DNA of 64,000 nucleotides from NCBI GenBank assembly GCA_009746045.1, contig RPFO01000392.1:440452-504451 (forward strand), written 5' to 3'. Position 1 is the stretch's first letter. Every line of letters starts with the position of its first letter. Shown here piece after piece: positions 37,895 through 49,856 of the stretch. Origin of the DNA: Mesostigma viride (lineage: Eukaryota > Streptophyta > Mesostigmatophyceae > Mesostigmatales > Mesostigmataceae). The notes below the pieces were generated by a model, which ran no database searches, had not been told where the DNA came from, and saw only the letters and a list, made by a program, of their open reading frames with translations. Position numbers and translations under genes: made by a program.

Positions 37895-39435
37895 CAGTCA
37901 TTCCCGCGTTAAGTTACGATCGCCGCGAAAGTCTGGACGTCGTAACTTCACGCACGCAGGAACGTAACTTAACGCGGGTAGGTAACTTAAGTGGTAGCTG
38001 GCTGTCCGCGACACTCCCGGAGCTAGTGTATACAGGGGGGGGGGGGTAGCCCCCCCCCCCCCCCCACCCCCAAAACTGGGGGGCGGGGGGTAAGGGGGCG
38101 GCCCCCCCCCCCCCCCCCCCCAAGAAAATGGGGGGGGGGGGGTTAGGGGGTTTTGGATGCAGACCCCCCCCCCCCCTCCCTGAAATATAAATATTTTCCG
38201 GGTAAATGGGTATTTTTTATTAACCAATAGGAATATCGGTAGGTTAAGAGGTACCACGTATCGACCAGCTGGTTACCCACTGAGGGTAGTGTGATAGGTG
38301 AAAGGTTTAGAAAGGAGCATTATGTGACCAGGGGAGCCAAGTGACGCGCGTAAGGTCACCGTGAGGAATGCAAGTAAACACCCTGTTGCGTCCCAGGTTT
38401 AAATATTACTCCTTTCCCCTCCCCTAAACCCTTCTTCCCTTCATTTGCAGCAACTCAATACGACTCAGTCCAGTCTCTCTTTGTGCCCCTACGTGGCATT
38501 TTCGCTTAGTATTCCTTACTTCTCAGAGGCCGCTCCCCCCCCCCGCGCCACTTCCCCTGCGCTTTGCCACCGGAACTACCCGCGCCCCACCGGAACTACC
38601 CGCGCCCAAGCAGAGAGTTGTTTTTTAATACACTTAAGGAGACTCAGGTCCACTGACTCAGGTCCACTGACTGGCTTCCCTGGTCTAACAACGCGCCCTA
38701 TTAGCCTTTCACCTGTCACCTCCACACGTGTGTGTGCCCACCTTTAATTAGGATTCGCTGATACTCATTCACCTCTCACCTCTTTCAGTGGTCCATAATT
38801 GGCTAATAAAAATATACCCATTTCCCCGAAAATACACCTATTTGATCAGGCACTCCGCAAAGGTGAAAACCATTTGCGTTCAGTACCGGGCCGCGGAAAA
38901 CGCGGAAAAACGCGATCTGCAAATGAATCCGACCGGAATCGAACTGGGGACCTCTCGCACCAATTTTGCTGATGACTATAGGACGGACGTCTCCGGTTAC
39001 CATGGCATCGCCTATACACCTATTGGCTATATTTGGAATAAACGTACACCTATTTACCTGGAAAATACACTTAAGGATATATAAATGTTTTGGGGGCCGA
39101 CCCCCCCCCCCCCCCCACCCCAAAACTGGGGGGGGGGGGTCGGGGGTCAAGACCCCCCCCACCCCCCCACCCCAGAAAATGCCCCCCCGGGGGGTGGTAT
39201 ACACTAGCTCCGGGAGTGTCGCGGACAGCCAGGTAGAACTGGGCTAGCAGCCCACCCCCGCCTCCTCTGACGGATTTTTATACATCCACATTTGTACGGC
39301 ATCGACAGCTCTCGTCAAGCCCGATCCAGCTGCAGCATCGAAGTCCATTATTCCGGCCAGATACTTACGGAAAGGTGGGCGCTGAGGTTTACGCCGCCAA
39401 AATCTTGGTGTCGTAACTTAACGCGGGAATGACTG
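37895..39435. mobile_element. Tc1/mariner-like non-autonomous element with perfect 25-bp ends
   Basis: The left end begins CAGTCATTCCCGCG at 37895-37919. The right end (39411-39435) is its exact 25-bp inverse. Both are flanked by TA (37893-37894 and 39436-39437), the target duplication of Tc1/mariner elements. Further inverted stretches lie inside (GGCTGTCCGCGACACTCCCG at about 38001-38020 against 39212-39231; ACCCATTT-type motifs at 38200 and 38815). It carries no transposase. Long G- and C-runs occupy 38033-38176 and 39102-39190. Confidence 0.75.
38033..38176. repeat. Block of G and C homopolymer runs
   Basis: Alternating runs of 10-22 G or C separated by short words such as AAAACTGG and AAGAAAATGG. 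The same words recur in a second block at 39102-39190 near the other end of the mobile element. Run lengths are unreliable in most sequencing. Confidence 0.75.
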
Positions 39436-40193
39436 TACTTTCCCCCCAAAAGGCGTTGTACGGAAGCCACGGCGGACACCATCGAGTGTCCACGTGTTGC
39501 CAGGCTTACAGTCCAGTTCCGTACGCTTGCCAAGGCGTGGGAAAAAATACTGAACAGAACATGAACGCTTGTCAGGGTTGAGCCAGCGTCAGACCCTGTT
39601 CAAGTTCAGGAGCCAATGGGATTGGGTATTCAGCGAAAATCAGGGACCCTTTAGACTTCACGAACTATCTGGGTCTTGTTCTGGATGGGCAGACCACTCA
39701 ACTCAACCGTTTCACAGGTTGGTTCACCGTCAACCAGCAACGTCACGTCAAAAGATCTCGACAAAATATCCGGAAAGCGCAGATACTGCAGCATCACTGT
39801 CAGGGCCTGATCCCAACGAAATCATGCCAGCAAGCTCCAGGGATTTGGGGAGTTTCGACCGTCCCAGAGTGGAATCGGCAGTGGCTCAATACTTCCGACG
39901 CACTTTTCGGCCACAACACCCAGGAACCGTCCGCCGGTTGATAGGCCCAATACTCGTGGATGCTACTGAAATATCAAGCCTCTCCCGCGTCTCGCGTCCT
40001 ACCCCTACACGTGGGTTCCCTCCAAAGAACATAGGCTCGGCACAGTCGACCCGTACCTGCGGAATGGCGGCGGATGACTCGGTGACACGCTGCTTCGCGC
40101 GCTTTGGCCTGGTGAAGGTGTAAAACCATTGATAGGAATCCCCCATAGCTCAGCGTAGGACGTAGTGAAGGCCGCACGTAGGACGAATAAAGA
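39436..40193 (+). promoter_or_regulatory. Upstream region of the GIP1-like gene
   Basis: This lies between the mobile element and the ATG at 40194. It should contain the promoter and 5' UTR of the gene. No TATA box or other distinct element is recognised. Confidence 0.3.
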
Positions 40194-43100
40194 ATGAGCC
40201 GCACACGATCGGCAGCAGCCCCGCGGCCTGGGCATGATACAGCGCCGGATCCTGGTGTTCCTCGTGCGGTTTCCATTCCCGCCATCGCAAAGAAGCACGT
40301 GGAACAAATCAAGCAGATCGTGGTTGGTGCCACCGAGGAGGAAATTTATGTAGAATACAAAGCGTGCAACTGTGACGTAACCGAAACCATCGACCGGCTT
40401 ACAAAGAGTAAGTGTGATTTTTTGGCTCGACGGTGCATCAGTTGCTGCTGTGCACTCTGAATGCATTCTGGCGATAACCGGCCGCTGACTGAGGGATGGC
40501 ATTTATCTTACTTATGTGATGTGCAGATCCGTTTGAGGAGGTTAAGGGAAAGAAGAAGAAGCATAAGGAGGTAAATCTTATGTAACTCTTGTTTTTTTTT
40601 TGTTGCCGTCATGTTTCTTTGTGTTATTCCGTTTTATGGCGACATTTTCTTTGTGACAGTTCGCTGATACATGATTCTGCGCTGATCCCTATCTCACTCA
40701 ACCGCAGGAGGTCAAGAAGCCCCAGGAGCAGTCGTTTGGCAGCGGCGCTCCATATGGGGCTAATTATGGCACGGGTTCCACGTACGGTGCACCACATAGC
40801 TCTTCAGACTCGAAAGCTACTCGACCGAGTTCCGGCGGTGGTTTTAGGGGAGGTCGCGGAGGTGGCCGGTGGGGTGGACGAGCAGGTAACGCTTGCTTTC
40901 GTTTTCCATGCACTGAGGTTGGTTTGATTTTCCGCCGATGTCGATTATGTTAGCAGTTTAAGCATGTGCTGCAGCTTGCTCACGCTCGCCTTTTTCCCGT
41001 CTTGCTGTTCTGTGCGTTACCTTTGGCTTATCCGGCCAGATGCTCAAGGAAGGGGCAGCGGAGGTGCTCAGCAGCAGGTTCCTGCGTTTGGTGGCCATCC
41101 TGCTAGGGAAAACGGGATCCATCCACGGTCTGCAGGCAGTGGGGCCCCTGCCAGCTCGGCTGGCACATGGGGCCAGGCAGCCAAGGGACCAGGAGCGGAA
41201 GCCAGGCCAGTTGCGCAGACGGGCGCTGGGCAAGGGTAAGTGTTTGTGCTGGCATCTCCTGCATGTTCATAATTGGTGAACATGGCATTCACTCACGTGC
41301 GCCATACATGTGTGGTCAAGCGGAAAACAGGGGCTTGTTTCTGCAGTGTTCCGTGCATGTAGTCACATCCCATTTTTCTATCGGGAACTGCCATGCAAGG
41401 TTGGGCCCCCTGCAGGGGCCTCATTTTCCACCCATGCAAGTTAACTTTTTCCCAGTCCGTTATTCCACGAAGTTTCTACTCACTTTGAAACCGCGTGCAC
41501 ACGTGGACCACGTACGTGTCACCTGTCTGCCCTTGGTTCCTTCACCCTCGCCCCCACCTGCCCCTGGTTTCCTCCGCCCTGCCCCCTCTCCGCCCTTGGC
41601 ATCCTCCCCCCATCACGTCATCCTCTGCAGCGTATCGGCACCTGCCGTGGGCTCGGCCGGCGGCGACTCCCGAGGGACTCTATTCTCCCGTGCATCCCCC
41701 GCGACCAGCGGAGGGTGGGGCGACAGCGGCGCCGCTGCCAGCTCATCCTCCACAGTGCCCTCCACGTCGACAGGTGGCGGTGTGCCAGTGGCCAGCGGTT
41801 GGGGCTCCGCGGCGGGCCACCGTTCCGCAGTCGATGTGGTCAAGTCCGGCGGCCTCCACCAGCAGCAGGCGGCACAGCAGCAGGCGCAGCAGGCGCAGGC
41901 CCATGCCCAGCCCGACGTCACCCCGGCCTCGTCGGGTTACGAGTCCGGCTCCTCCTCGGGGCCCAACGGCGGCTTCTCGTCCCAGTCAGACGCGTTGCTC
42001 CGGAACGCAGCGGCGCCAGGGTCCCGGCCGTCCAGCGCGGCCCCCGGGCGCGCCCCTGCGGCGGTGGGGTCCCAGATCGGCGCGCAGGCTGCGGCGGGCG
42101 GTGCCAAGGACACCTCGGCCGGTGCGGGCGACCGCGTGGGTGGCGCGGGGGCCATGATGGGGGGGATGTCCAGCATGGGCCTGGGCGCCGCGCAGTCGTC
42201 GGCGGGCGCTGAGGCAGGGTCCCAGGGGGAAGCGGACGCAGGGTCGCTGTCCATGTCGCACCAGATGGGTGTCCGGGGTGGCGCCACTGGCTGGGGGGGG
42301 ACGGATTCCGCATACGATGCGACCTCTGTGTCCAAGGGTACGTGGTTCCTGAGGATGAGGGGAAAGTGAATGAACTAATGAGTGCGGGGTTGTGCATGGG
42401 GATGCACGCCGGTTGGTTGGTTTTCTTGTTAGGGCGGCCCGCGCATTGGAATGCTGCCCTGCTCGCGTGGTGGTGGTTGCAAGGCCGTGAACAAACGCTT
42501 GTAGGCTGTGCTCACTGGAGTGGAGAAAGGGCACGGTTCAACAGGGTGTCAATACCTTGTGATCAGCGGTTGATTAGCACCACAAACAGTACTCTAGCAC
42601 ATATTCTTTTGCCCGTTCAGGCACGGGTCAGTGGGCGACACTTAATGAGTGGTGGCCTCTGGTTCCCGTCTGTGTGGCCTATTGGTTCCCATCATTCAAT
42701 GCTGATGCACAATGCCTGCATGGAAGGGAGGGAGGGTTGCACGGGCGCGCTGGGCTCTATGCGGGGTAGGCCATACAGCTGTTCTGTGGCTGCAGACTTC
42801 AGTCAGCCTGCTTGATCCCTGGCAGGTTGCAGCGATGGTGGACATGTGGGCATGCATGCCAGCAATTCCCGTTCAACCCAGTTTTACTTGTGTATTTCTG
42901 CCTGCAAAACCATCCTGATCATCATGGCACCGAGTCGCAAGTAATCCGGTACGGGGCGTAACCATGTGCGACGAGTTGCATGATGGTGGCCACCTGCCTC
43001 ACACTCACTTCATCAATGTGGTCCCTTCCCAGTGCGGCACTCGGGCCGTTGTAGTGTATATGCCTTGGGCCTGTTCGTGGGTTTCCCATGAAGGGAACGA

Positions 43101-46100
43101 TATAGTGCAGCTCGCCTGTGTCTGTGCATTTTTTTTTTGTTTTTTGTAAGTGTGTGGGGGGGGGGGGGGGAAGGGGGCAAAGGGATTTTTTGTTGTTTAT
43201 TTAGCTACGCAACGCATGCTACCTTCACCTTCTGTGTCTGCGCAGTGATGTGTTCATGTTATGACAATTCCATGTAATTGTGTCGGTGTTTCTGGGTGGG
43301 CAGGGTGACGTCTGGCTTTGCTCATGCTTGTTACAAACCTTTTCCTGACTGTATTCCGGCCCTCTTGCATATCTCCGGTGAGTGGCTGCTCCCCATTCCC
43401 ATCAGTTGACAACGCGGTGACCAAGATGAAGGACCTCTCCATCGGCTCCACCCCTGCACCCGCCACCGGCTCCTCCCTGGGCGACGCCGCGGTCATCATG
43501 CCGCCCTCCCTGCAGATGCAGGCGGGCCACACGGGCCTCTCCTTTGGATCCTTTGGCGATGGGTTCAGCTTCTCTGGTTTCTCTGCCGCGGCCACAGGAG
43601 AGAGCGTCCCCTCAACCTCGCAGGGCATGCAGGGCGCCAGCCGCGCACCCGGTGCTGCCAGCGCCGCATCTGCCAACGCAGTCGGTGGTGGGCTCAAGGA
43701 CTCGGCCCCCTCGGGCCAGGACTCTACCTCGGCCAACCAGCTGGCTTCTTCTGGCGTCTCGCTCGCCAACAGCGGGTCGCAGGGAAGCTACAGCGTGCCG
43801 TCAGACAGCAGCAACCAGGCCCAGGGGAGCGCCCCCGCCCAGCAGGCGCAGCGCCAGCTCCCCGTCAAGGCCGCGCAGCCGTCGTCCACTGCCGCCGCCG
43901 TCACCAACATCCTGCCCATGGCCCCCGGTGGTGCAGTGGCCGCGCAGGGGTATGGTTCTTACGGCGTGCCGCCCATGACGGGCTCGTACGGCTTCAATGC
44001 CAGCCCGATGCCCACGGGTGGTGCGGGCACGTTTGGGTCGCCGTACGACGCGGGCGTGGAGGCGCAGGCCGACATTGCCCGTCAGACGGGTCTGGTGAGT
44101 GATCTCACCTTGCTGGGGGGATGGGGGCTGGTGTTTCCAATGAGTATTGGCCTGCTGATGTCATGGGTAGTGTCACCTTGCACTGTTTTGCAGGTTGGTT
44201 TGTGACCTGGTGTACTTCCCGGTGCAATGCCCAAGTGCACTGGTGAGAGTTCAGGATGGTTTGTTTTGCAAAAAATGTCGGCAGGAGTGTGGATTTGTAG
44301 GGTGAAAGTTTAGGATGTGTGGTTTGCGTATGTATTGGCCCTGATCAGGGTTCTATGGGGTGGCTTTGCAGCTGGGGTCTTGCTGAGAGGCATGGTCACT
44401 GCTGGACACCCGGCAGGCACTAAATAGCTTTTCTGGCAATGTCCTTGCTCTGTGGCCGTGGACAAGGGGGCATATGTCTGGGCATATGGCCCTGTGTTGA
44501 TTGGACTATGCCAGTTCATTGGCTTGGTTGGCCAGCCTGAAGTAGGTGGTGCTGGGGAGGCATGATTCTAGCCATCGACTGAGAGAGGCACTCTTGGATC
44601 CTTGTCTGGTAGGCACCACTAGTTTCTTCTTGTCTGGTAGGTACTTGTAGCTCCAATGTGGGCTTGGACGCAGTGCAGCATAGCCAAGGGCAAGAGACAG
44701 GCACGCTAGCTTGTGTCAGCCCTCGGGCGGCTTGCTTCACAGTCTGTTGTTTTGGTCAAACAGCAGTTCATATTCGCATGCCACGAGTTCTTCCAGGATG
44801 AGCTTATACTGAATGCCATACGTCTGCTAGCTAGCCTGCACGCGACCCTTTCATGGTAAAATTTGTTGGAACTTACTTGTGCTGCTGCACTGCGATGTTT
44901 TGTCCCGCCCATCCTGCCCTTCCCCCCCGCTTCTGTGTTGACTATGCATGTTATTATGGTCTTATCAAACTATGTTATACATCACAGTACCAGGACGCCT
45001 CGTCGGCCATGCTCTACTCGCAGCCATTCCGCCCCTCAGCCGTGGACGCCTCGGGCATCGACACCACCAAGTACGGCCTGGGCGCCACCGTGGCCTCAGC
45101 CTCTTCTGCCTCCACCACCAGCCGCTACATGCAGCCTGCCAGCAGCGCGGTCGTCGGCCCGTCCTCCTCAGCCGCCTCCCTGCCCTCCACGCTGCCATCC
45201 TCGGCTGGAGGTGCCGCCGCCTCGGGCTCTAATGCTGCCTCCTCGGCCTCCCAGTCCTCATCCCAGTCCTCGGTCTCGGCCACCCCCGCGGCCCCTCAGC
45301 TACAGCCGCGCCAGCAGCAGCAGCAGCAGGCCGCCCAGCAGGCGCCCGCGGTCCACCCAGCGGTCCCCTCGCACCAGCACCAGCACCAGGCAGCGCTGCA
45401 GCCGCCGCTGGCCATGCAGCAGCAGCACAGCCAGTTTGCAGGCACGCCCGGGATGGGGCCGTCGGCCGCCCAGTACGGCAACACGGCCATGTACGCGGCG
45501 CCGGCCGCCTATTACATGCCCCCGAACGCCTACTACATGCAGCCGTACCAGTACACAGCCAGCACGCCTGGGTACCCTCAGGGGCCCACGCAGGCAACCA
45601 CGTTCCCGCAGGGCGCGGGCGGCAGCTACGGCGCGCCGTCCACGGGCGGCCCCGTCAAGTTCCCCAACAACCAGTTCACCAACCCGTACAGCAAGATGAG
45701 CGGGTCCAACGCGGGCGGCGGCGTGCCCCACGCGGCGGGCAGCTCCCGGGGCTACAACACGGGGTACAGCGCGCAGCACTACGCCACAGGCACGGTCGCG
45801 CCGGGTGCGGCGGGCAGCGCGGGCGGGTACGAGGACATGTCGGCGGGGCAGTACAAGCAGGACACGAGCCTTTTCATCCCCTCGCAGCAGCAGCAGGTGA
45901 GCGAGCCAGGTTTACTCTGTTGTGTTTTTGTTCTCAAACACTTCCTTCAAGAGATTTGGGGGGGGGGCTTGGTCGGGTCGGCCGAGGACTCAGGTTTGAT
46001 CACCGGTGCAGGTACTGAGTGGGCCTCCACTGGTGCCCGGTGGTAGGATGGGGTGTGTGGATTAGCTGGTAGCTTGCATGTGGTGGCATGTGCAGTTGGT

Positions 46101-46658
46101 TTTGATGGGTGCAGCCTTGGCATTTCGGAATCTGGTGAGTTGTGATGACTGGTAATCCTTGCTGTGATCTGGGCTGTTATGGGTGACTGGTGACGAATAT
46201 TTTTGCTGTGATGTCATGATGTTGGCGGGTGGCTATGTATGAAAACGTGTTTAGAAGCTGTGGATATTGCGCGTGCGCCCGGTGCCCCCAGGCTGTGCTT
46301 CTCTCTCCTGTGCTTTGCCTTGCAGTTGTGTGCAGTCATGCTGACATAGTGCGCCTCCACCCCTGTTTGATGTCTCCCCCCTGCCCTTTTCCAGGGACAG
46401 ATCCCACGCGACATGGCGGCGGGCATGCCCACAACGTCCTACTACAACCTCCAGGCACAGGGGCAGTACACCCATGGGCAGCAGCAGCCCACCCACCACG
46501 CCTATGCTGGCATGTACCACCCATCCCAGGGTGCCCAGCCTGCACACCAGATCATGCAGGCGCAGGCAACTATGGGTGCGGGCCAACCCAGCGCGGGGGG
46601 CTATAACCAGCCATTGAGGGACGGCCAGCAGCTCTCGTGGAACAACACCAGTTACTAG
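40194..46658 (+). CDS. GIP1: GBF-interacting protein 1-like (GIP1_N domain, RGG and Gln-rich), 8 exons
   Basis: Exons 40194-40407, 40527-40570, 40708-40885, 41040-41235, 41631-42337, 43406-44094, 44988-45896 and 46395-46658 join in phase into 1066 residues with GT-AG introns. Residues about 27-86 (IPAIAKKHVEQIKQIVVGAT...KNPFEEVKGKKKKHKE) match the GIP1 N-terminal domain (PF06972, UBA/CUE-like), including the 'PF.EVK.K.K' end split across exons 1 and 2. An RGG box (GGGFRGGRGGGRWGGRAG) follows at about 129-146. The rest is low-complexity Ser/Ala/Gly with Gln runs and a Tyr/Pro/Gln-rich tail, the composition of proteins that form RNP condensates. In Arabidopsis, GIP1 promotes DNA binding of G-box bZIP factors (known); a role in transcription or RNP assembly here is inferred. 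The start is the first ATG before the domain. Confidence 0.9.
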
Positions 46659-47359
46659 GGTGGCTTGCACGCATGCGCGGGTGTGCGCACGGTGTCAGGA
46701 TTAGTGGATTGGCTTTTGAGATCAGGTTTTTGTGCTGTTTTACTTTGAACACAGCCCAGGGCCAGGTATTAAATGTAGGCCGAGGCAAACAGCCTGGGGG
46801 TTGGGTTTTATCTATTCTTTCGGGTGGTATCCCCGGATACAGGTGGCCCACCAGTGTATTGCCAGGACTGTTAAACACCATCCCGCAAAGCAGCGGGGTT
46901 AACTGTCGTTGCTCAAAAACAGGGCAGGTTGCTGGCAGCTAAGGCGTTCGGAGATAGAAGGCAGGCAGCATTTGGAAAAAGCTGAAAATGCGACTTAAAA
47001 AGCGCTGTAAGCCGTGGTGGCTTTGGGTACAGCGGTGTACATAAACAATGACCATGGTTACGTTAAAACTTTTGCAATAATTTGAAGCAACTTTCTTTTT
47101 CACTTTGGCATCTTGCTGCTGCAGCAAATAGACTTCTCATCCACCTGGAAAGTAAAAAGGAAATTCACATGCGGGGATGCACCTAGGTTGCAATAATTAA
47201 TAAATGTATTAATCCACTAGTAAACTAAAATATAACATGACTTCCTTCATGTATATAGCGCCGGCCGGGTACCATGGGAGCTCAAACATTAAAAATTAAA
47301 ATTAAATTATAACATGCCTCCGTCTCCCCCGCGCGCGGGGGAAGGCTGGCCCGGCACCC
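46659..47359. other. Downstream flank of the GIP1-like gene
   Basis: Presumed 3' UTR followed by AT-rich DNA leading into LINE remnants at about 47.2 kb. No gene is supported. Confidence 0.4.
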
Positions 47360-47605
47360 GTGCTCCTCACCTTTAAGTACATGGCGGACAAGCTGGCGTT
47401 CCTTAAATGCCGCAAGAAGCTCTCGGAGACTCGCTTCCCGCTGGACGACGACTTGACCCTGGCCCAGCAACAACGGCGACGCGAGCTATGGCCGACCTAC
47501 CTTCAGCTCCGGCAGCGCGCAAGGGGGAAGCCGGTATACTGGAGGGGGGCGGTCATCCACGTTGACCACAAGCCCTGGCAGCCCCCTCCTGCCACCTCAG
47601 ACTAG
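47360..47605 (+). pseudogene. LINE ORF1-like C-terminal fragment
   Basis: The frame contains KYMADKLAFLKCRKKLSETR, DLTLAQQQRRRELWPTYLQL and VYWRGAVIHVD. The order 'basic helix, DLT..Q..RR.LWP.Y..LR, then G..I.V' resembles the C-terminal RNA-binding domain of L1-type ORF1 proteins (Transposase_22-like). It sits directly beside other LINE pieces and has no start context of its own. Confidence 0.4.
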
Positions 47606-47715
47606 GAATATATCAAAGAGACAACAATATAATTACTTACAGCAGAGTGAAATCACTCAAACCAAAGCAAACGCCCAGCTATAAACCTCTATACAGAGCC
47701 ATGGACTAGGAATAT

Positions 47716-48960
47716 ATATTAAAAATATAATTACTTACAGCAGAGTGAAATCACTCAAACCAAAGCAAACGCCCAGCTATAAACCTATATACAGAGCCAT
47801 GTCAAAGCTCTATACTACGATAAGACCAATGGAAACGCCTAACGGGAGGAACCTAATAGCCCTGCTGCACCGCAAAATCAGCCCGCGTACGGCGGAGCAT
47901 GATGTCCGCCATGGCCCGAGTCAGCGCCACCGACAAGCGCTGACGCCAATATGACGTCCAGGTCCGCGCCGACCATGGGGCCCGCTGGCCCTCCAGGTCC
48001 AGCCGGTCCTCCCGGAGCCGGCAACACTCCTTGAAGAAGGCGGAGGTCAGGGGCCCCATGGCCCCAAACTCCTCCAGGACAAAGGGCACCACACGATGGT
48101 GCCCGACGTCGCCGTAGGCCAGGAGCTTGGCCCGCTCCGCCCGGTCCGCCGTGTAACCTGCCGTGAGGGAGGCCCCAGCCACGTGGCTAAGAGCCAAGGG
48201 CCGCGCCACCGAAACGTCAATAAGCAGATGCCGGCCACCCCCTCAAAGTCCAGCACCACGATGTCAGGCCGGTGGTTGGGGGAATAGAAGGCAGCGCCAT
48301 CCGCATCCTCGGACCGGATGTTCGCGTGGGGGAAAACCGACCGAATCATGGCGAGCACCACCGTCAGGAGGACAGTGTGCAAATACAAATACCAATTCTG
48401 ATTCTGTTGGCCCCCATGCAGGCAAGGTAGTGAGTCCCCGTGGGATCCAGCGGCTGCCCACAGCTACCACAAGGCCGCCCGGCCGGAACAAGAGGCTGCG
48501 GGGCAAATAGCTGGTGCCGGAGCGCCACCGAGTAGTGGCTGGGAGCCAAGGCGAATGGGGGGCCATGGGAAGAGCACGAAGGTACGCCGAGCCCACACTC
48601 CGCAAGGAAAGCGAGAACAGCCACGCACGTCCCTGGGCGTTGAGGTCCGCGAAAAGAGCAATCCAATCAGCCGTGTGCAGAATACCCGCGTAGGTTTTCT
48701 GGTGTTTATCGATGACGCGAGCAGGGAATGCGGCGGGAGATTGAACGGAGGCGACCGAGGGAGTGCCGCGAGGGAGGTGGCGCTGTACCGCCTGAGCGGC
48801 ACGGACGGGAGAACAGGCCTGCTGGATCTCAGCATAGGCCTCCTGGATGGCGGTGACGAAGGGCAAAGGGCTGCTGGGGTCCAGGAGGTCAGGCGCTGCC
48901 GTTGCCAAAAGGGGCAGGAGCCGGCAGCTTTCCGCCCACGACTGAGCGACGGAGCCCAAA
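47716..48960 (-). mobile_element. LINE fragment: zinc knuckle plus restriction-like endonuclease, frameshifted
   Basis: Read on the minus strand from about 48960, the fragment contains CGSCGQPLDPTGTHYLAC, the C-x2-C...H-x3-C zinc knuckle found after reverse transcriptase in LINEs with restriction-like endonucleases. It continues, after a frame change, into NHRPDIVVLDFEG and then a LLTFRW-type frame broken at a G-run. RPD...D is the catalytic core of the PD-(D/E)xK endonuclease that nicks the target. The last part (ARPLALSHVAGASLTAGYTA to ADFAVQQGY) ends at 47853. The 3' tail is AT-rich. The reverse transcriptase itself is missing (5' truncation). Confidence 0.65.
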
Positions 48961-48978
48961 AAGGAATATATATACCAG

Positions 48979-49690
48979 ACAGAATCAGAATTGGTATTTG
49001 TATTTGCACACTGTCCTCCTGACGGTGGTGCTCGCCATGATCCGGTCGGTTTTCCCCCACGCGAACATCCGGTCCGAGGATGCGGATGGCGCTGCCTTCT
49101 ATTCCCCCAACCACCGGCCTGACATCGTGGTGCTGGACTTTGAGGGGGGTGGCCGGCATCTGCTTATTGACGTTTCGGTGGCGCGGCCCTTGGCTCTTAG
49201 CCACGTGGCTGGGGCCTCCCTCACGGCAGGTTACACGGCGGACCGGGCGGAGCGGGCCAAGCTCCTGGCCTACGGCGATGTCGGGCACCATCGTGTGGTG
49301 CCCTTTGTCCTGGAGGAGTTTGGGGCCATGGGGCCCCTGACCTCCGCCTTCTTCAAGGAGTGTTGCCGGCTCCGGGAGGACCGGCTGGACCTGGAGGGCC
49401 AGCGGGCCCCATGGTCGGCGCGGACCTGGACGTCATATTGGCGTCAGCGCTTGTCGGTGGCGCTGACTCGGGCCATGGCTGACATCATGCTCCGCCGTAC
49501 GCGGGCTGATTTTGCGGTGCAGCAGGGCTATTAGGTTCCTCCCGTTAGGCGTTTCCATTGGTCTTATCGTAGTATAGAGCTTTGACATGGCTCTGTATAT
49601 AGGTTTATAGCTGGGCGTTTGCTTTGGTTTGAGTGATTTCACTCTGCTGTAAGTAATTATATTTTTAATATATATACCAGTAGTGTAGAT
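48979..49690 (+). mobile_element. Second LINE copy, inverted, with intact endonuclease frame
   Basis: This stretch repeats 47716-48408 in inverse orientation with very few differences. Here the frame is open from TVLLTVVLAMIRSVFPHANI through NHRPDIVVLDFEGGG and LLIDVSVARPLAL to the stop at 49534, so the endonuclease core RPD...D is complete. It begins abruptly at ACAGAATCAG, the usual 5' truncation of a LINE insert, and ends in the same AT-rich 3' tail. Confidence 0.7.
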
Positions 49691-49739
49691 TAGTAAGGCT
49701 TAGCCTAGCATGTGGCCCACGCGCATTAAATTAAATTAA

Positions 49740-49850
49740 ATTAAATTATAACATGCCTCCGTGGGGAGGTCATGTAGCACATATTTCATGATGGATGGGG
49801 TGGAGGAAGCCGCGTGATCGAACTATCCTAACTCTATCTAGAAAATCCTA
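49740..49850. repeat. LINE-family 3' tail
   Basis: TTAAATTAAATTAAATTA is followed by GCCTCCGTGGGGAGGTCATG and ATGATGGATGG...GGAAGCCGCGT. The same tail recurs at 50733-50830, and related words recur at about 58195-58270, marking ends of several insertions of one LINE family. Confidence 0.55.
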
Positions 49851-49856
49851 ACTGCA

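Noticed and set aside
39569-40123. 184-codon plus-strand frame before the GIP1-like gene
   Set aside because: No domain or protein-like composition; it lies in the presumed promoter and 5' UTR.
44863-45699. Pro-Arg-rich plus-strand frame
   Set aside because: Alternative frame of GIP1-like exon 7; the chosen frame joins all eight exons in phase.
48464-49291. 275-codon minus-strand frame spanning both LINE copies
   Set aside because: It is antisense to the intact endonuclease frame of the plus-strand copy and arises from the inverted arrangement.
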